64,000 nucleotides of DNA from assembly GCF_002575655.3 (NCBI RefSeq), contig NC_053037.3, positions 322,117,294 to 322,181,293 of the forward strand. Direction: 5' to 3'. Below, in pieces: positions 1 to 12,209 of this stretch (the stretch's first letter is position 1; each line of letters starts with the position of its first letter). The DNA comes from Aegilops tauschii subsp. strangulata (lineage: Eukaryota > Streptophyta > Magnoliopsida > Poales > Poaceae). The notes below the pieces were generated by a model. That model had not been told where the DNA came from and did no database searches. It saw only the letters and a program-made list of their open reading frames with translations. The position numbers were made by a program, and so were the translations under genes.

Positions 1-18
1 CTAGAGTCAATAATCTAG

Positions 19-162
19 TTCACATCGCCATGTGATTTAACACCAATAGTTCACATCACCATGTGATTAACACCCATATTTCACATCGTCATGTGACCAA
101 CACCCAAAGGGTTTACTAGAGTCAGTAATCTAGTTCACATCGCTATGTGATTAACACCCAAA
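19..162. repeat. Imperfect 30-bp repeats with CACAT/ATGTG dyads
   Basis: Four units (19-48, 49-78, 79-108, 134-162) share the core TTCACATCNNCATGTG followed by an AACACCCAA-like tail. The third and fourth are separated by a 25-bp spacer that repeats the CTAGAGTCA.TAATCTAG sequence of the window start. Each unit contains a CACAT-N4-ATGTG inverted repeat. The tract lies between the end of pol and the polypurine tract of B and recurs at 15579-15722. Confidence 0.85.
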
Positions 163-209
163 GAGTACTAAGGTGTAATCATGTTTTGCTTGTGAGAGAA
201 GTTTAGTCA

Positions 210-3200
210 ATGGGTCTGCCACATTCAGATCGTATGTATTTTGCAAATTTCTATGTCAACAATGCTCTGTACAGAGCTACTCTAGCTAATTGCTCCTACT
301 GTCAATATGTATCCAGATTGAGACTTAGAGTCATCTGGATCAGTGTCAAAACTTGCATCGACGTAACCCTTTACGATGAACCTTTTGTCACCTCCATAAT
401 CGAGAAACATATCCTTATTCCACTAAGGGTAATTTTGACTGCTGTCCAGTGATCTACTATCACTATTGTACTCTCTTGCTAAACTCAGTGTAGGGTGTAC
501 AATAGATCTGGTACACAGCATGGCATAGTTTATAGAACCTGTGGTTGAGGCATAGGGACTGACTTTCATTCTCTTTCTATCTTTTTCCGTGGTCGGGCTT
601 TGAGTCTTACTCAATTTCACACCTTGTAACATAGGCAAGAACTCTTTCTTTGACTGTTCCATTTTGAAATACTTCAAAATCTTGTCAAGGTATGTACTCA
701 TTGAAAAAACTTATCAAGCGTCCTGATCTATCTCTATAGATCTTGATGCTCGATATGTAAGCAGCTTCACCGACGTCTTTCTTTGAGAAACTCCTTTCAA
801 ATACTCCTTCATGCTTTCCAGAAAATTCTACATTATTTCCGATCAACAATATGCCATTCACATATATTCATCAGAAATGTTGTAGTGCTCGCACTCACTT
901 TCTTGTAAATACAGGCTTCACCGCAAGTCTGTATAAAACTATAAGCTTTGATCAACTCATCAAAGCGTATATTCCAACTCCGAGATGGTTGCACCAGTCC
1001 ATAGATGGATCGCTGGAGCTTGCTCATTTTTTTAGCACCTTTAGGATTGACAAAACCTTCTGGTTGTATCATATACAACCCTTCTTTAAGAAATCCATTA
1101 AAAAAATGTAGTTTTGATATCCATTTGCCAGATTTCACAAAATGTGGCAATTTGCTAGCATGATTTGGACAGACTTAAGCATCGCTACGAGTGAGAAAAT
1201 CTCATCATAGTCAACACCTTGAACTTTGTCAAAAACCTTTTTCAACAAGTCTAGCTTTGTAGATAGTAACACTACTATCAGCGTCCGTCTTCCTCTTGAA
1301 GATCCATTTTCTATGGCTTGCCGATCATCGGGCAAGTCAACCAAAGTCCACACTTTGTTCTCATACATGGATCCCATCTCAGATTTCATGGCCTCAAGCC
1401 ATTTCACGGAATCTGGGCTCATCATCGCTTCCTCATAGTTCGTACGTTTGTCATGGTCAAGTAACATGACCTCCAGAATAGTATTACCGTACCACTCTGG
1501 TGCGGATCTCACTCTGGTTGACCTACGAGGTTTGGTAGTAACTTGATCTGAAGTTACATGATCATCATCATTAGCTTCCTCACTAATTGGTGTAGGAGTC
1601 ATAGGAATAGATTTCTGTGATGAACTACTTTCCAATAAGGGAGCAGGTACAGTTACCTCATCAAGTTCTACTTTCCTCCCACTCACTTCTTTCGAGAGAA
1701 ACTCCTTCTCCAGAAAGGATCCATTCTTAGCAACAAAGATCTTGCCTTCGGATCTGTGATAGAAGGTGTACCCAACAGTCTCTTTTGGGTATCCTATGAA
1801 GACACATTTCTACGATTTGGGTTTGAGCTTATTAGGTTGAAACTTTTTCACATAAGCATCACAGCCTCAAATTTTAAGAAACGGCAACTTTGGTTTCTTG
1901 CCAAACCATAGTTCATATAGTGTCGTCTCAACGGATTTTAGATGGTGCCCTATTTAACGTGAATGCAACTGTCTCTAATGCATAACCCCAAAACGATAGT
2001 GGTAAATCGGTAAGAGACATCATAGATTGCACTATATCTAATAAAGTACGGTTACGATGTTCGGACACACCATTACGCTATGGTGTTCCAGGTGGCGTGA
2101 GTTGCGAAACTATTCCGCAAATGAAGACCAAAATCGTAACTCAAATATTCTCCTCCATGATCAGATCGTAGAAACTTTATTTTCTTGTTACGATGATTTT
2201 CTACTTCACTCTAAAATTATATGAACTTTTCAAATGTTTCAGACTTATGTTTCATGAAGAAGATATACCCATATCTGCTCAAATCATCTGTGAAGGTTAG
2301 AAAATAACGATACCCGCCGCGAGCCTCAACACTCATCGGATCGCATACATCAGTATGTATTATTTCCAATAAGTCAGTTGCTCGCTCCATTGTTCCGGAG
2401 AACGGAGTCTTAGTCATCTTGCCCATAAGGCATGGTTCGCAAGCATCAAGTGATTCCAAAATCCCATCGCATGGAGTTTCTTCATGCGCTTTACACCAAT
2501 ATGACCTAAACGGCAGTGCCACAAATAAGTTGCACTATCTTTATTAACTTTGCATCTTTTGGCTTCAATATTATGAATATGTGTATCACTACGATCGAGA
2601 TCCAACAAACCATTTTCATTGGGTGTATGACCATAGAAGGTTTTATTCATGTAAACAGAACAACAATTATTCTTTAACTTAAATGAATAACCATATTGCA
2701 ATAAACATGATCAAATCATATTCATGCTCAACGCAAACACCAAATAACACTTATTTAGGTTCAACACTAATCCCGAAAGTATAGTGAGTGTGCGATGATG
2801 ATCATATCAATCTTGGAACCACTTCCAACACACATCGTCACTTCACCCTTAACTAGTCTCTGTTCATTCTGCAACTCCCGTTTCGAGTTACTTATCTTAG
2901 CAACTAAACTAGTATCAAATACTGAGGGGTTGCTATAAACACTAGTAAAGTACACATCAATAACATGTATATCAAATATACCTTTGTTCACTTTGCCATC
3001 CTTCTTATCCGCCAAATATCTAGGGCAGTTCCACTTCCAGTGACCATTTCCTTTGTAGTAGAAGCACTTAGTTTCAGGCTTGGGTCTAGCTTTGGGCTTC
3101 TTCATGGGAGCAACAACTTGCTTGCTGTTCTTTTGAAGTTCCCCTTTTTCCCTTTGCCCTTTTCTTGAAACTAGTGGTCTTGTCAGTCATCAACACTTGA

Positions 3201-3800
3201 TGCTTTTCTTGATTTCTACCTTCGTCGATTTCAGCATCATGAAGAGCTTGGGAATCGTTTCCGTTATCCCTTGCATATTATAGTTCTTCATGAAGTTCTA
3301 GTAACTTGGTGATAGTGACTAGAGAACTTTGTCAATTACTATCTTATCTGGCAGATTAACTCCCACTTGATTCAAGCAATTGTAGTACCCAGACAATCTG
3401 AGCACATGCTCGCTGGTTGAGCCATTCTCCTTCATTTTTGTAGGCAAAGTACTGTCAGAGGTCTCATACCTCTCGACACGGGCATGAGTATGAAATACCA
3501 ATTTAAACTCTTGGAACATCTTATATGCTCCATGGCGTTCAAAACATTTTTGAAGTCCCGGTTCTAAGCCGTAAATCATGGTGCACTAAACTATCAAGTA
3601 GTCATCATACTGAGCTTTGTCAAACGTTCATAACGTCTGCATTTGCTCCTGCAATCGGTCGGTCACCTAGCGGTGCATCAAGGACATAATTTTTCTGTGC
3701 AGCAATGAGGAAAAACCTCAGATCACGGATCCAATCCGCATCATTGCTACTAACATCTTTCAACTTAGATTTCTCTAGGAACATATCAAAAATAAAACAG
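210..3800 (-). pseudogene. B gag-pol polyprotein remnant, copy 1
   Basis: Degenerate Copia polyprotein reading right to left: gag (about 3800-3319), nucleocapsid knuckle (about 3080-3030), integrase (about 2700-1860), reverse transcriptase (about 1690-830) and a remnant of the RT C-terminus and RNase H (700-240). It is split into many short frames by stops and shifts. In the knuckle the second Cys of the CX2C pair is Tyr (CFYYKGNGHW). The first catalytic Asp of integrase is kept in HTDVCD, unlike in element A. Compared with A, about 250 bp are missing near position 260, which removes the RNase H segment with the CEAEY-like and CDNTG-like catalytic motifs. It cannot encode a working enzyme set. 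Confidence 0.88.
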
Positions 3801-5029
3801 GGGAACTAAACACGAGCTATTGATCTACAACATAGATATGCTAATACTACCAGGACTAAGTTCATGATAAATTAAAGTTCAATTAATCATATTACTTAAG
3901 AACTCCCGCTTAGATAGACATCCCTCTAATCATCTAAGTGATCACGTGATCCATATCAACTAAACCATGTCCGATCATCACGTGAGATGGAGTAGTTTTC
4001 AATGGTGAACATCACTATGTTGATCATATTTACTATATTATTCACGCTCGACCTTTCGGTCTCAGTGTTCCGAGGCCATATCTGCATATGCTAGGCTCGT
4101 CAAGTTTAACGCAAGTATTCTGCGTGTGCAAAACTGGCTTACATCCATTATATTTGAACGTAGAGCTTATCACACCCGATCATCACGTGGTGTCTCGGCA
4201 CGACGAACTTTCGCAACGGAGCATACTCAGGGAGAACACTTATACCTTGAAATTTAGTGAGAGATCATCTTATAATGCTACCGTCAATCAAAGCAGAATA
4301 AGATGCATAAAGGATAAACATCACATGCAATCAATATAAGTGATATGATATGGCCATCATCATCTTGTGCCTTTGATCTCCATCTCCAAAGCACTGTCAT
4401 GATCACCATCATCACCGGCACGACACATTGATCTCCATCGTAGCATCGTTGTCGTCTCGCCAACTATTGCTTCTACGACTATCGCTACCGCTTAGTGATA
4501 AAGTAAAGCAATTACAAGGCGATTGCATTGCATACAATAATGCGACAACCATATGGCTCCTGCAAGTAGCCGATAACTCCGTTACAAAACATGATCATCT
4601 CATACAATAAAATATAGCATCATGTCTTGACCATATCAAATCACAATATGCCCTGCAAAAACAAGTTAGACGTCCTCTACTTTGTTGTTGCAAGTTTTAC
4701 GTGGCTGCTACGAGCTGAGCAAGAACCGTTCTTACCGACGCATCAAAACCACAACGATAGTTCATCAAGTTAGTGTTGTTTTAACCTTCTCAAGGACCGG
4801 GCGTAGCCACACTCGGTTCAACGAAAGTTGGAGAAACTGACACCCGCCGGCCACCTATGTGCAAAGCACGTCGGTAGAACCAGTCTCGCGTAAGCGTACG
4901 CGTAATGTCGGTCCGGGCCGCTTCATCCAACAATACCACCGAACCAAAGTATGACATGCTGGTAAGCAGTATGACTTATATCACCCACAAGTCACTTGTG
5001 TTCTACTCGTGCATATAACATCTACGCAT

Positions 5030-5049
5030 AAACCAGGCTCGCATGACAC
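5030..5049 (-). other. Degenerate primer-binding site of B
   Basis: On the minus strand the bases next to the LTR read GTGTCATGCGAGCC. In A the same place reads GTGGTATCAGAGC, the usual Copia match to initiator tRNA-Met. The position and the GAGCC end fit a PBS, but the middle is altered, so priming would be poor. The same sequence is at 20590-20609. Confidence 0.6.
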
Positions 5050-6789
5050 TGTTGGGGAACATAGTAATTTCAAAAAAAATCCTACGCACACGCAAGATCA
5101 TGGTGATGCATAGCAACGAGAGGTTAGAGTGTCGTCCACGTACCCTCGTAGACCGTTAAGCGGAATCCTTATGACAACATGGTTGATGTAGTCATACGTC
5201 TTCACGATCGACCGATCCTCAGTACCGAACGTACGACACCTCCGCGTTCAGCACACGTTCAGCTCGGTGACGTCCCACGAACTCACGATCCAGTAGAGCT
5301 CGAGGGAGAGTTTCGTCAGCACGACGGCGTGGTGACGATGTTGATGAAGCTACCGTCGCAGGGCTTCGCCTAAGCACCGCTACGATATGACCGAGATGGA
5401 TGATGGTGGAGGGGGGCACCACACACGGCTGGGAGAGATCAATGATCAACTTGTGTGTTCTAGGGTGCCCCCTGCCCCCGTATATAAAGGAGCAAGTGGG
5501 GAGGCCGGCCGACCCCTGTAGGGCGCGCCAAGAGGAGGAGTCCTCCTCCTAGTAGGAGTAGGACTCTCCTTTCCTACTCCTACTAGGAGGAGGAAAGGAA
5601 GTAGGAGAGGGAGAAGGAAGGAGAGGGAGGAAAAGGAGGAAAAGGGGGCCGGCCCCTAGTCCAATTCGGTTTGGGCTAGGGGGGCCGCGCGCCCTGCCTC
5701 CTCTCTTCCACCACTTGGCCCATGAGGCCCATTACTTCTTCCTCGTATTCCCGTAACTCCCCGGTACCCAAAAAATACCCGAATCACTCGGAACCTTACC
5801 GATGTCCGAATATAGTCGTCCAATATATCGATCTTTACGTCTCGACCATTTCGAGACTCCTCGTCATGTCCCCGATCTCATCTGGGACTCTGAACTACCG
5901 TCGGTACATCAAATCACATAAACTCATAATACCGATCGTCACAGAATTTTAAGCGTGCGAATCCTACGGGTTCGAGAACTATGTAGACATGACCGAGACA
6001 CGTCTCCGGTCAATAACCAATAGTGGAACCTGGATGCTCATATTGGCTCCCACATATTCTACGAAGATGTTTATCGGTCAAACCACATAACAGCATACGT
6101 TGTTCCCTTTGTCATCGGTATGTTACTTGCCCGAGATTCGATCGTCGGTATTTCAATACCTAGCTCAATCTCGTTACCGGCAAGTGCCTTTACTCATTCC
6201 GTAGTGCATCATCTCGTAACTAACTCATTAGTCACATTGCTTGCAAGGCTTATAGTGATGTGCATTACCGAGAGGGCCCAGAGATACCTCTGCGACAATA
6301 GGAGTGACAAATCCTATTCTCGATCTATGCCAACTCAACGAACATCATCGGAGACACCTGTAGAGCACCTTTATAATCACCCAGTTACGTTGTGACGTTT
6401 GGTAGCACACAAAGTGTTCCTCTGGTATTCGGGAGTTGCATAATCTCATAGTCATAGGAACATGTATAAGTCATGGAGAAAGCAATAGCAGTAAACTAAA
6501 CGATCAAGTGCTAAGCTAACGAAATGGGTCAAGTCAATCACATCATTCTCCTAAATGATGTGATCCCGTTAATCAAATGACAACTCATGTCTATGGCTAG
6601 GAAACTCAACCATCTTTGATCAACGAGCTAGTCAAGTAGAGGCATACTAGTGACACTATGTTTGTCTATGTATTCACACATGTATTATGTTTCCGGTTAA
6701 TACAATTCTAGAATGAATAATAAACATTTATCATGATATGAGGAAATAAATAATAACTTTATTATTGCCTCTAGGGCATATTTTCTTCA
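5050..6789 (-). repeat. 5' LTR of B, copy 1
   Basis: 1740-bp LTR bounded by TG and CA on both strands; the plus strand starts TGTTGGGGAACATAG and ends ATTTTCTTCA. The minus-strand TATA box is the complement of TATATAAAG at 5481-5489. Upstream of it (higher coordinates) are a perfect 23-bp hairpin at 5541-5594 and a purine-rich tract to about 5655. Relative to its 3' partner (13851-15546) it keeps 40 bp at 6369-6408. I estimate by hand roughly 60 substitutions between the two LTRs. Confidence 0.93.
5541..5594. repeat. Perfect 23-bp inverted repeat in the B LTR
   Basis: The arms at 5541-5563 and 5572-5594 are exact reverse complements built from TCCTCC/TAGTAGGAG elements, with an 8-base loop. 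Copies lie at 21101-21154 and, with one loop change, at 14342-14395. It is 50-110 bp upstream of the TATA box in element orientation and is followed by an AGG-rich purine tract. Confidence 0.9.
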
Positions 6790-6920
6790 CTTGTAACGCT
6801 TCCGCTTAGCGATCTTCAAGGGTATGAAGATGCACTCCCTCTCTCTAGTTGCTAGCATCTCCTAGATTGATCTTGGTGACACGTAGGAAAAATATTGAAT
6901 TATTGCTACGTTCCCCTACA
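6790..6920 (+). repeat. 3' end of an A LTR, cut off by B (copy 1)
   Basis: 131 bp starting with the target duplication CTTGT and ending TACGTTCCCCTACA, directly before the A primer-binding site. It matches the end of the intact right LTR (29405-29535). The rest of this LTR lies left of element B, outside the window. Confidence 0.9.
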
Positions 6921-6921
6921 G

Positions 6922-6933
6922 TGGTATCAGAGC
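6922..6933 (+). other. A primer-binding site
   Basis: TGGTATCAGAGC, one base after the LTR end, is the standard Copia match to the 3' end of initiator tRNA-Met. Copy 2 is at 22482-22493. Confidence 0.9.
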
Positions 6934-6941
6934 TAGGTCTA

Positions 6942-6958
6942 TGCATAGATTCTATGCA
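6942..6958 (+). other. Small stem-loop just after the A PBS
   Basis: TGCATAG pairs with CTATGCA across a 3-base loop, and the left arm overlaps the 10-bp palindrome CTATGCATAG (6939-6948). This is where retroelement RNAs often carry dimerisation or packaging hairpins. That role is inference. Copy at 22502-22518. Confidence 0.4.
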
Positions 6959-8194
6959 CGAGTAGAACACAAAGTAGTTGTGGGCGATGATTTGTTCAAT
7001 TTGCTTACCGTTACTAGTCTTATCTTGATTCGGCGGCATTGTGGGATGAAGCGGGCCGGACCGACCTTACACGTACGCTTACGTGAGACTGGTTCCACCG
7101 ACTGACATCCACTTGATGCATAAGGTGGCTAGCGGGTGTCTGTCCCTCCCACTTTAGTCGGACCGGATTCGATGAAAAGGTTCCTTATGAAGGGTAAATA
7201 GCAATTGGCATATCACAGTGTGGTTTTTCGTAGGTAAGAAACGTTCTTGCTAGAAACCCATAGCAGCCACGTGAAACATGCAACAACAATTAGAGGACGT
7301 CTAACTTGTTTTTGCAGGGTATGCTATGTGATGTGATATGGCCAAAAGGATGTGATGAATGATATATGTGATGTATGAGATTGATCATATTCTTGTAATA
7401 GGAATCACGACTTGCATGTCGATGAGTATGAAAACCGGCAGGAGCCATTGGAGTTTTCTTAATTTATTGTATGACCAGCGTGTCAATGAAAACGCCATGT
7501 AATTACTTTACTTTATTGCTAACCGTTAGGCATAGTAGTAGAAGTAATAGTTGGCGAGACAACATCATGAAGACACGATGATGGAGATCATGGTGTCATG
7601 CCGGTGACGAAGGTGATCATGCCGCGCCCCGAAGATGGAGATCAAAAAGGCGCACGATGATATTGGCCATATCATGTCACTTTTTGATTTGCATGTGATG
7701 TTGTCATGTTTACATCTTATTTGCTTAGAACGACGGTAGCATAAATAAGATGATCCCTCACTAAAATTTCAAGAAAGTGTTCCCCCTAACTGTGCACCGT
7801 TGCGAAGGTTCGTTGTTTCGAAGCACCACGTGATGATCGGGTGTGATAGATTCTAACGTTCGCATACAACGGGTGTAAGCCAGATTTACACATGCAAAAC
7901 ACTTAGGTTGACTTGACGAGCCTAGCATGTACAGACATGGCCTCGGAACACGAGAGACCAAAAGGTCGAACATGAGTCGTATAGTAGATACGATCAACAT
8001 GGAGATGTTCACCGTTGATGACTAGTCCGTCTCACGTGATGATCGGACATGGCCTAGTCGATTCGGATCATGTATCACTTGGATGACTAGATGGATGTCT
8101 GTCTGAGTGGGAGTTCATTAAATAATTTGATTAGATGAACTTAATTATCATGAACTTAGTCTAAAATGTCTTTACAATATGTCTTGTAGATCAA

Positions 8195-8821
8195 ATGGCC
8201 CATGCTAATGTTGCCCTCAACTTCAATGCGTTCCTAGAGAAAACCTAGCTAAAAGACGATGGTAGCAACTATACGGATTGGGTCCGTAACTTGAGGATCA
8301 TCCTCATAGCTGCCAAGAAAGCATATGTCCTTGAAGCACCGCTAGGTGAAGCACCTATTTTCCCAGCAACTCAAGACGTTATGAACGCCTCGCAGTCGTG
8401 TAGTGATGATTACTCGCTGGTTCAGTGCGGCATGCTTTACAGCTTAGAACCGGGGCTCCAAAAGCGTTTTGAGCAGCACAGAGCATATGAGATGTTCCGA
8501 GAGCTGAAAATGGTTTTCCAAGCTCATGCCCGGGTCGAGAGATATGAAGTCTCCGACAAGTTCTATAGTCGTAAGATGGAGGAAAACAGTTCTGTCAGCG
8601 AGCATATACTCAAAATGTCTGGGTTGCACAACCGCTTGTCTCAGCTGGGAGTTAATCTTCCAGATGACTCGGTCATTGACAGGATCCTCCAGTCGCTTCC
8701 ACCTAGCTACAAGAGCTTTGTGATGAACTACAATATGCAAGGGATGGAGAAGTCCATTCCTGAGTTATATTCAATGCTGAAATCAGCGGAGGTGGAGATC
8801 AAAAGGAACATCAAGTGTTGA
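8195..8821 (+). pseudogene. gag: A gag, copy 1 (stop and frameshift)
   Basis: Copia capsid protein. The expected start ATG at 8195 opens the usual N-terminus, but a TAG at 8246-8248 ends it after 17 codons. The same frame then stays open to a TGA at 8819-8821. The capsid core is recognisable: NYTDWVRNLR after the stop, the SLEPGLQKRFEQH region, and a helix ending near the A-run at about 8798-8803. There one base has been lost, so gag no longer reads into the nucleocapsid/pol frame that overlaps from 8815. The same breaks occur in copy 2. No functional capsid is expected. Confidence 0.9.
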
Positions 8822-11800
8822 TGGTGAATAAGACCACTGGTTTCAAGAAGGGCAAGGGTGAGAAGAACTTCAAGAAGGACGGCAAGGGAGTTGCCGCGCC
8901 CGGTAAATCAGTTGCCGGGAAGAAGCCAAAGAATGGACCCAAGCCCGAGACTCAGTGCTTTTATTGCAAGGGAAATGGTCACTGGAAGCGGAACTGCCCC
9001 AAGTACTTAGCGGATAAGAAGGCCGGCAATACCAGAGGTATATATGATATACATGTTATTGATGTGTACCTTACCAGCACTCACAGTAGCTCCTGGGTAT
9101 TTGATTCCGGTGCGGTTGCTCATATTTGTAACTCAAAACAGGAGTTGCGGAATAAGCGGAGACTGGCGAAGGACGAGGTGACGATGCGCGTCAGGAATGG
9201 TTCCAAGGTTGATGTGGTCGCCGTCGGCACGCTACCTGTACATTTACCTACGGGATTAGTTTTAAACCTCAATAATTGTTATTTAGTGCCAGCTTTGAGC
9301 ATGAACATTGTATCTGGATCTCGTTTAATGCGAGATGGCTACTCATTTAAATCTGAGAATAATAGTTGTTCTATTTATATGAGAGATATGTTTTATGGTC
9401 ATGCCCCGCTGGTAAATGGTTTATTCTTATTGAATCTCGGACGTGATGTTACACATATTCATAGTGTGAATGCCAAAAGATGTAAGGTTGATAATGATAG
9501 TCCCACATACTTGTGGCACTGCCGCCTTGGTCACATTGGTGTCAAACGCATGAAGAAACTCCATGCATATGGACTTTTGGAGTCTCTTGATTATGAATCA
9601 TTTGACACGTGCGAACCATGCCTCATGGGCAAAATGACCAAGACTCCGTTCTCCGAAACAATGGAGCGAGCAACCAACTTATTGGAAATCATACATACTA
9701 ATGTGTGCGGTTCAATGAGCATTGAGGCTCGTGGTGGCTATCGTTATGTTCTCACCCTCACTGATGACTTAAGTAGATATGGGTATGTCTACTTAATGAA
9801 GCACAAGTCTGAGACCTTTGAAAGGTTCAAGGAATTTCAGAGTGAGGTAGAGAATTAACGTGATAGGAAAATAAAGTTCTTACGATCAGATCATGGAGGA
9901 GAATACTTGAGTCACGAGTTTGGCACGCACTTAAGGAAATGTGGAATTGTTTCACAACTCACACCGCCTGGAACACCTCAGCGAAATGGTGTGTCCGAAC
10001 GTCGTAATCACACTCTATTGGATATGGTGCGATCTATGATGTCTCTTACCGATCTACCGCTATCATTTTGGGGTTATGCTTTAGAGACTGCCGCATTCAC
10101 TTTAGATAGGGATCCATCAAAATCCGTTGAGACGACACCGTATGAATTATGGTTTGGAAAGAAACCTAAACTGTCATTTCTGAAAGTTTGGGGATGCGAT
10201 GCTTATGTCAAGAAACTTCAACCAGAAAAGCTCGAACCCAAGTCGGAAAAATGCGTCTTCATAGGATACCATAAGGAAACTATTGGGTATACCTTCTACC
10301 TCAGATCCAAAGGCAAGATCTTTGTTGCCAAGAATGAATCCTTTCTAGAGAAAGAGTTTCTCTCGAAAGAAGTAAGTGGGAGGAAAGTAGAACTTGATGA
10401 GGTACTACCTCTTGAACCGGAAAGTAGCGCAGCTCAGGAAGATGTTTCTGTGGTGCCTGCACCGACTAGAGAGGAAGTTGTTGATGATGATCATGAAACT
10501 TCAAATCAAGTTGCTACTGAACTTCGTAGGTCCACGAGGACACATTCTGCACCAGAGTGGTACGGCAACCCTGTCCTGGAAGTCATGTTGTTAGACAACG
10601 GTGAACCTTCGAACTATGAAGAAGCGATGGCGGGCCCGGATTCCAACAAATGGCTTGAAGCCATGAAATCCGAGATAGGATCCATGTATGAAAACAAAGT
10701 ATGGACTTTGACAGACTTGCCCGATGATGGGCAAGCCATAGAAAATAAATGGATCTTTAAGAAGAAGACCGACGCGGATGGTAACGTGACCATCTATAAG
10801 GCTCGGCTTGTCGCTAAGGGTTATCGACAAGTTCAAGGGGTTGACTTCGATGAGACCTTCTCACCCGTAGCGAAGCTGAAGTCCGTCCGAATCATGTTAG
10901 CAATTGCCGCATTCTATGATTATGAGATATGGCAAATGGACGTCAAAACGACATTCCTTAATGGTTTCCTTAAGGAAGAATTATATATGATGCAGCCAGA
11001 AGGTTTTGTCAATCCTAAGAATCCTGACAAGGTATGCAAGCTCCAACGCTCAATCTATGGGCTGGTGCAAGCATCTCGGAGTTGGAACATTCGCTTTGAT
11101 GAGATGATCAAAGTGTTTGGGTTTACGCAGACTTATGGAGAAGCCTGCGTTTATAAGAAAGTGAGTGGGAGCTCTGTAGCGTTTCTCATATTATATGTGG
11201 ATGACATACTATTGACGGGAAATGATATAGAATTTTTGGAAAGCATAAAGGTCTACTTGAATAAGTGTTTTTCATTGAAGGACCTTGGAGAAGCTGCTTA
11301 CATATTAGGCATCAAGATCTATAGAGATAGACCGAGATGCCTCATTGGTCTTTCACAAAGCACATACCTTGACAAGATATTGAAAAAGTTCAATATGGAT
11401 CAGTCCAAGAAGGGTTTCTTGCCTGTATTGCAAGGTGTGAAATTGAGCACGGCTCAATGCCCGACCTCGACAGAAGATAGAGAAAAGATGAGTGTCATCC
11501 CCTATGCCTCAGCCATAGGGTCTATTATGTATGCCATGCTGTGTACCAGACCTGATGTGAACCTTGCCGTAAGTTTGGTAGGGAGGTACCAAAGTAATCC
11601 CGACATGGAACACTGGACAGCGGTCAAGAATATCCTAAAGTACCTGAAAAGGACTAAGGATATGTTTCTCGTTTATGGAGGTGACGAAGAGCTCATCGTA
11701 AAGGGTTACGTCGATGCTAGCTTCGACACAGATCTGGATGACTCTAAGTCACAAACCAGATACGTGTACATTTTGAATGGTGGGGCAGTCAGCTGGTGCA

Positions 11801-12177
11801 GTTGCAAGCAAAGCGTCGTGGCGGGATCTACATGTGAAGCAGAGTACATAGCAGCCTCGAAGGCAGCACAAGAAGCAGTCTGGATGAATGAGTTCATCAC
11901 CGACCTAGGAGTTATTCCTAATGCGTTGGGCCCAATGACACTCTTCTGTGACAACACTGGAGCTATTGCCCTTGCCAAGAAGCCCAGGTTTCACAAGAAG
12001 ACCAGGCATATCAAGCGTCGCTTCAACTCCATTCGTGAATATATTCAAGATGGAGACATAGATATTTGTAAAGTGCATACGGATCTGAATGTCGCAGATC
12101 CGTTGACTAAACCTCTTCCACGAGGAAAACATGATCAACACCAGAACTCTATGGGTGTTCGATTCATCACAATGTAA
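8815..12177 (+). pseudogene. pol: A pol (nucleocapsid, PR, IN, RT, RNase H), copy 1
   Basis: One reading frame of 1121 codons with a single internal TAA at 9856-9858. Order: basic nucleocapsid with a CX2CX4HX4C knuckle (8956-8997); protease with DSGA at 9103; integrase HHCC zinc motif (about 9515-9640, HCRLGHIG to CEPCLMGK); integrase core with D2 at 9889 and E at 9997, 35 residues apart; RT with YVDD at 11194-11205; RNase H from about 11690 with the DASFD, CEAEY and CDNTG motifs. The first integrase catalytic Asp is Asn (HTNVCG; AAT at 9700-9702). The TAA falls inside integrase. RT and RNase H look intact, but integration could not work. Confidence 0.95.
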
Positions 12178-12196
12178 CTAGATTATTGACTCTAGT

Positions 12197-12209
12197 GCAA
12201 GTGGGAGAC
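12197..12209 (+). other. A polypurine tract, copy 1
   Basis: GCAAGTGGGAGAC directly before the LTR start is the plus-strand primer site of Angela/BARE-type elements. Copy 2 is at 27757-27769, and the B version is at 15547-15560 on the other strand. Confidence 0.88.

Larger units (their letters stand above)
1..6789 (-). mobile_element. Copia retrotransposon B, copy 1 (3' LTR outside window)
   Basis: Angela/BARE/WIS-type Ty1/copia element on the minus strand. The window opens 14 bp inside its interior, next to where the 3' LTR lies in the full copy at 13851-22349. The interior runs to 5049 and the 5' LTR covers 5050-6789. The order on the minus strand is LTR, degenerate PBS, about 1.25 kb of untranslated leader (5049 to about 3800), broken gag-pol, then a short repeat tract. 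It sits inside the A LTR, followed by the target duplication CTTGT at 6790-6794. Confidence 0.93.
6921..12209 (+). mobile_element. Interior of Copia element A, copy 1
   Basis: 5289-bp interior of an Angela/BARE/WIS-type element: PBS, an untranslated leader of about 1.26 kb (6934-8194) with no credible gene, broken gag, broken pol in the order protease, integrase, RT, RNase H, and a polypurine tract. The integrase-before-RT order identifies Ty1/copia. It is flanked on both sides by A LTR sequence, so it shares the LTR at 12210 with the next unit of the tandem array. Confidence 0.95.

Noticed and set aside
19..162. CRISPR-like spaced repeats
   Set aside because: Units are directly adjacent and imperfect, without unique spacers, and sit in a plant retroelement.
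6922..6933. tRNA gene piece
   Set aside because: The TGGTATCAGAGC match is only the primer-binding site. No cloverleaf follows.
8798..8821. Programmed frameshift between gag and pol in A
   Set aside because: Related Copia elements normally read gag and pol as one frame. The shift is in an A-run, and gag already has a stop at 8246, so decay is the simpler reading.
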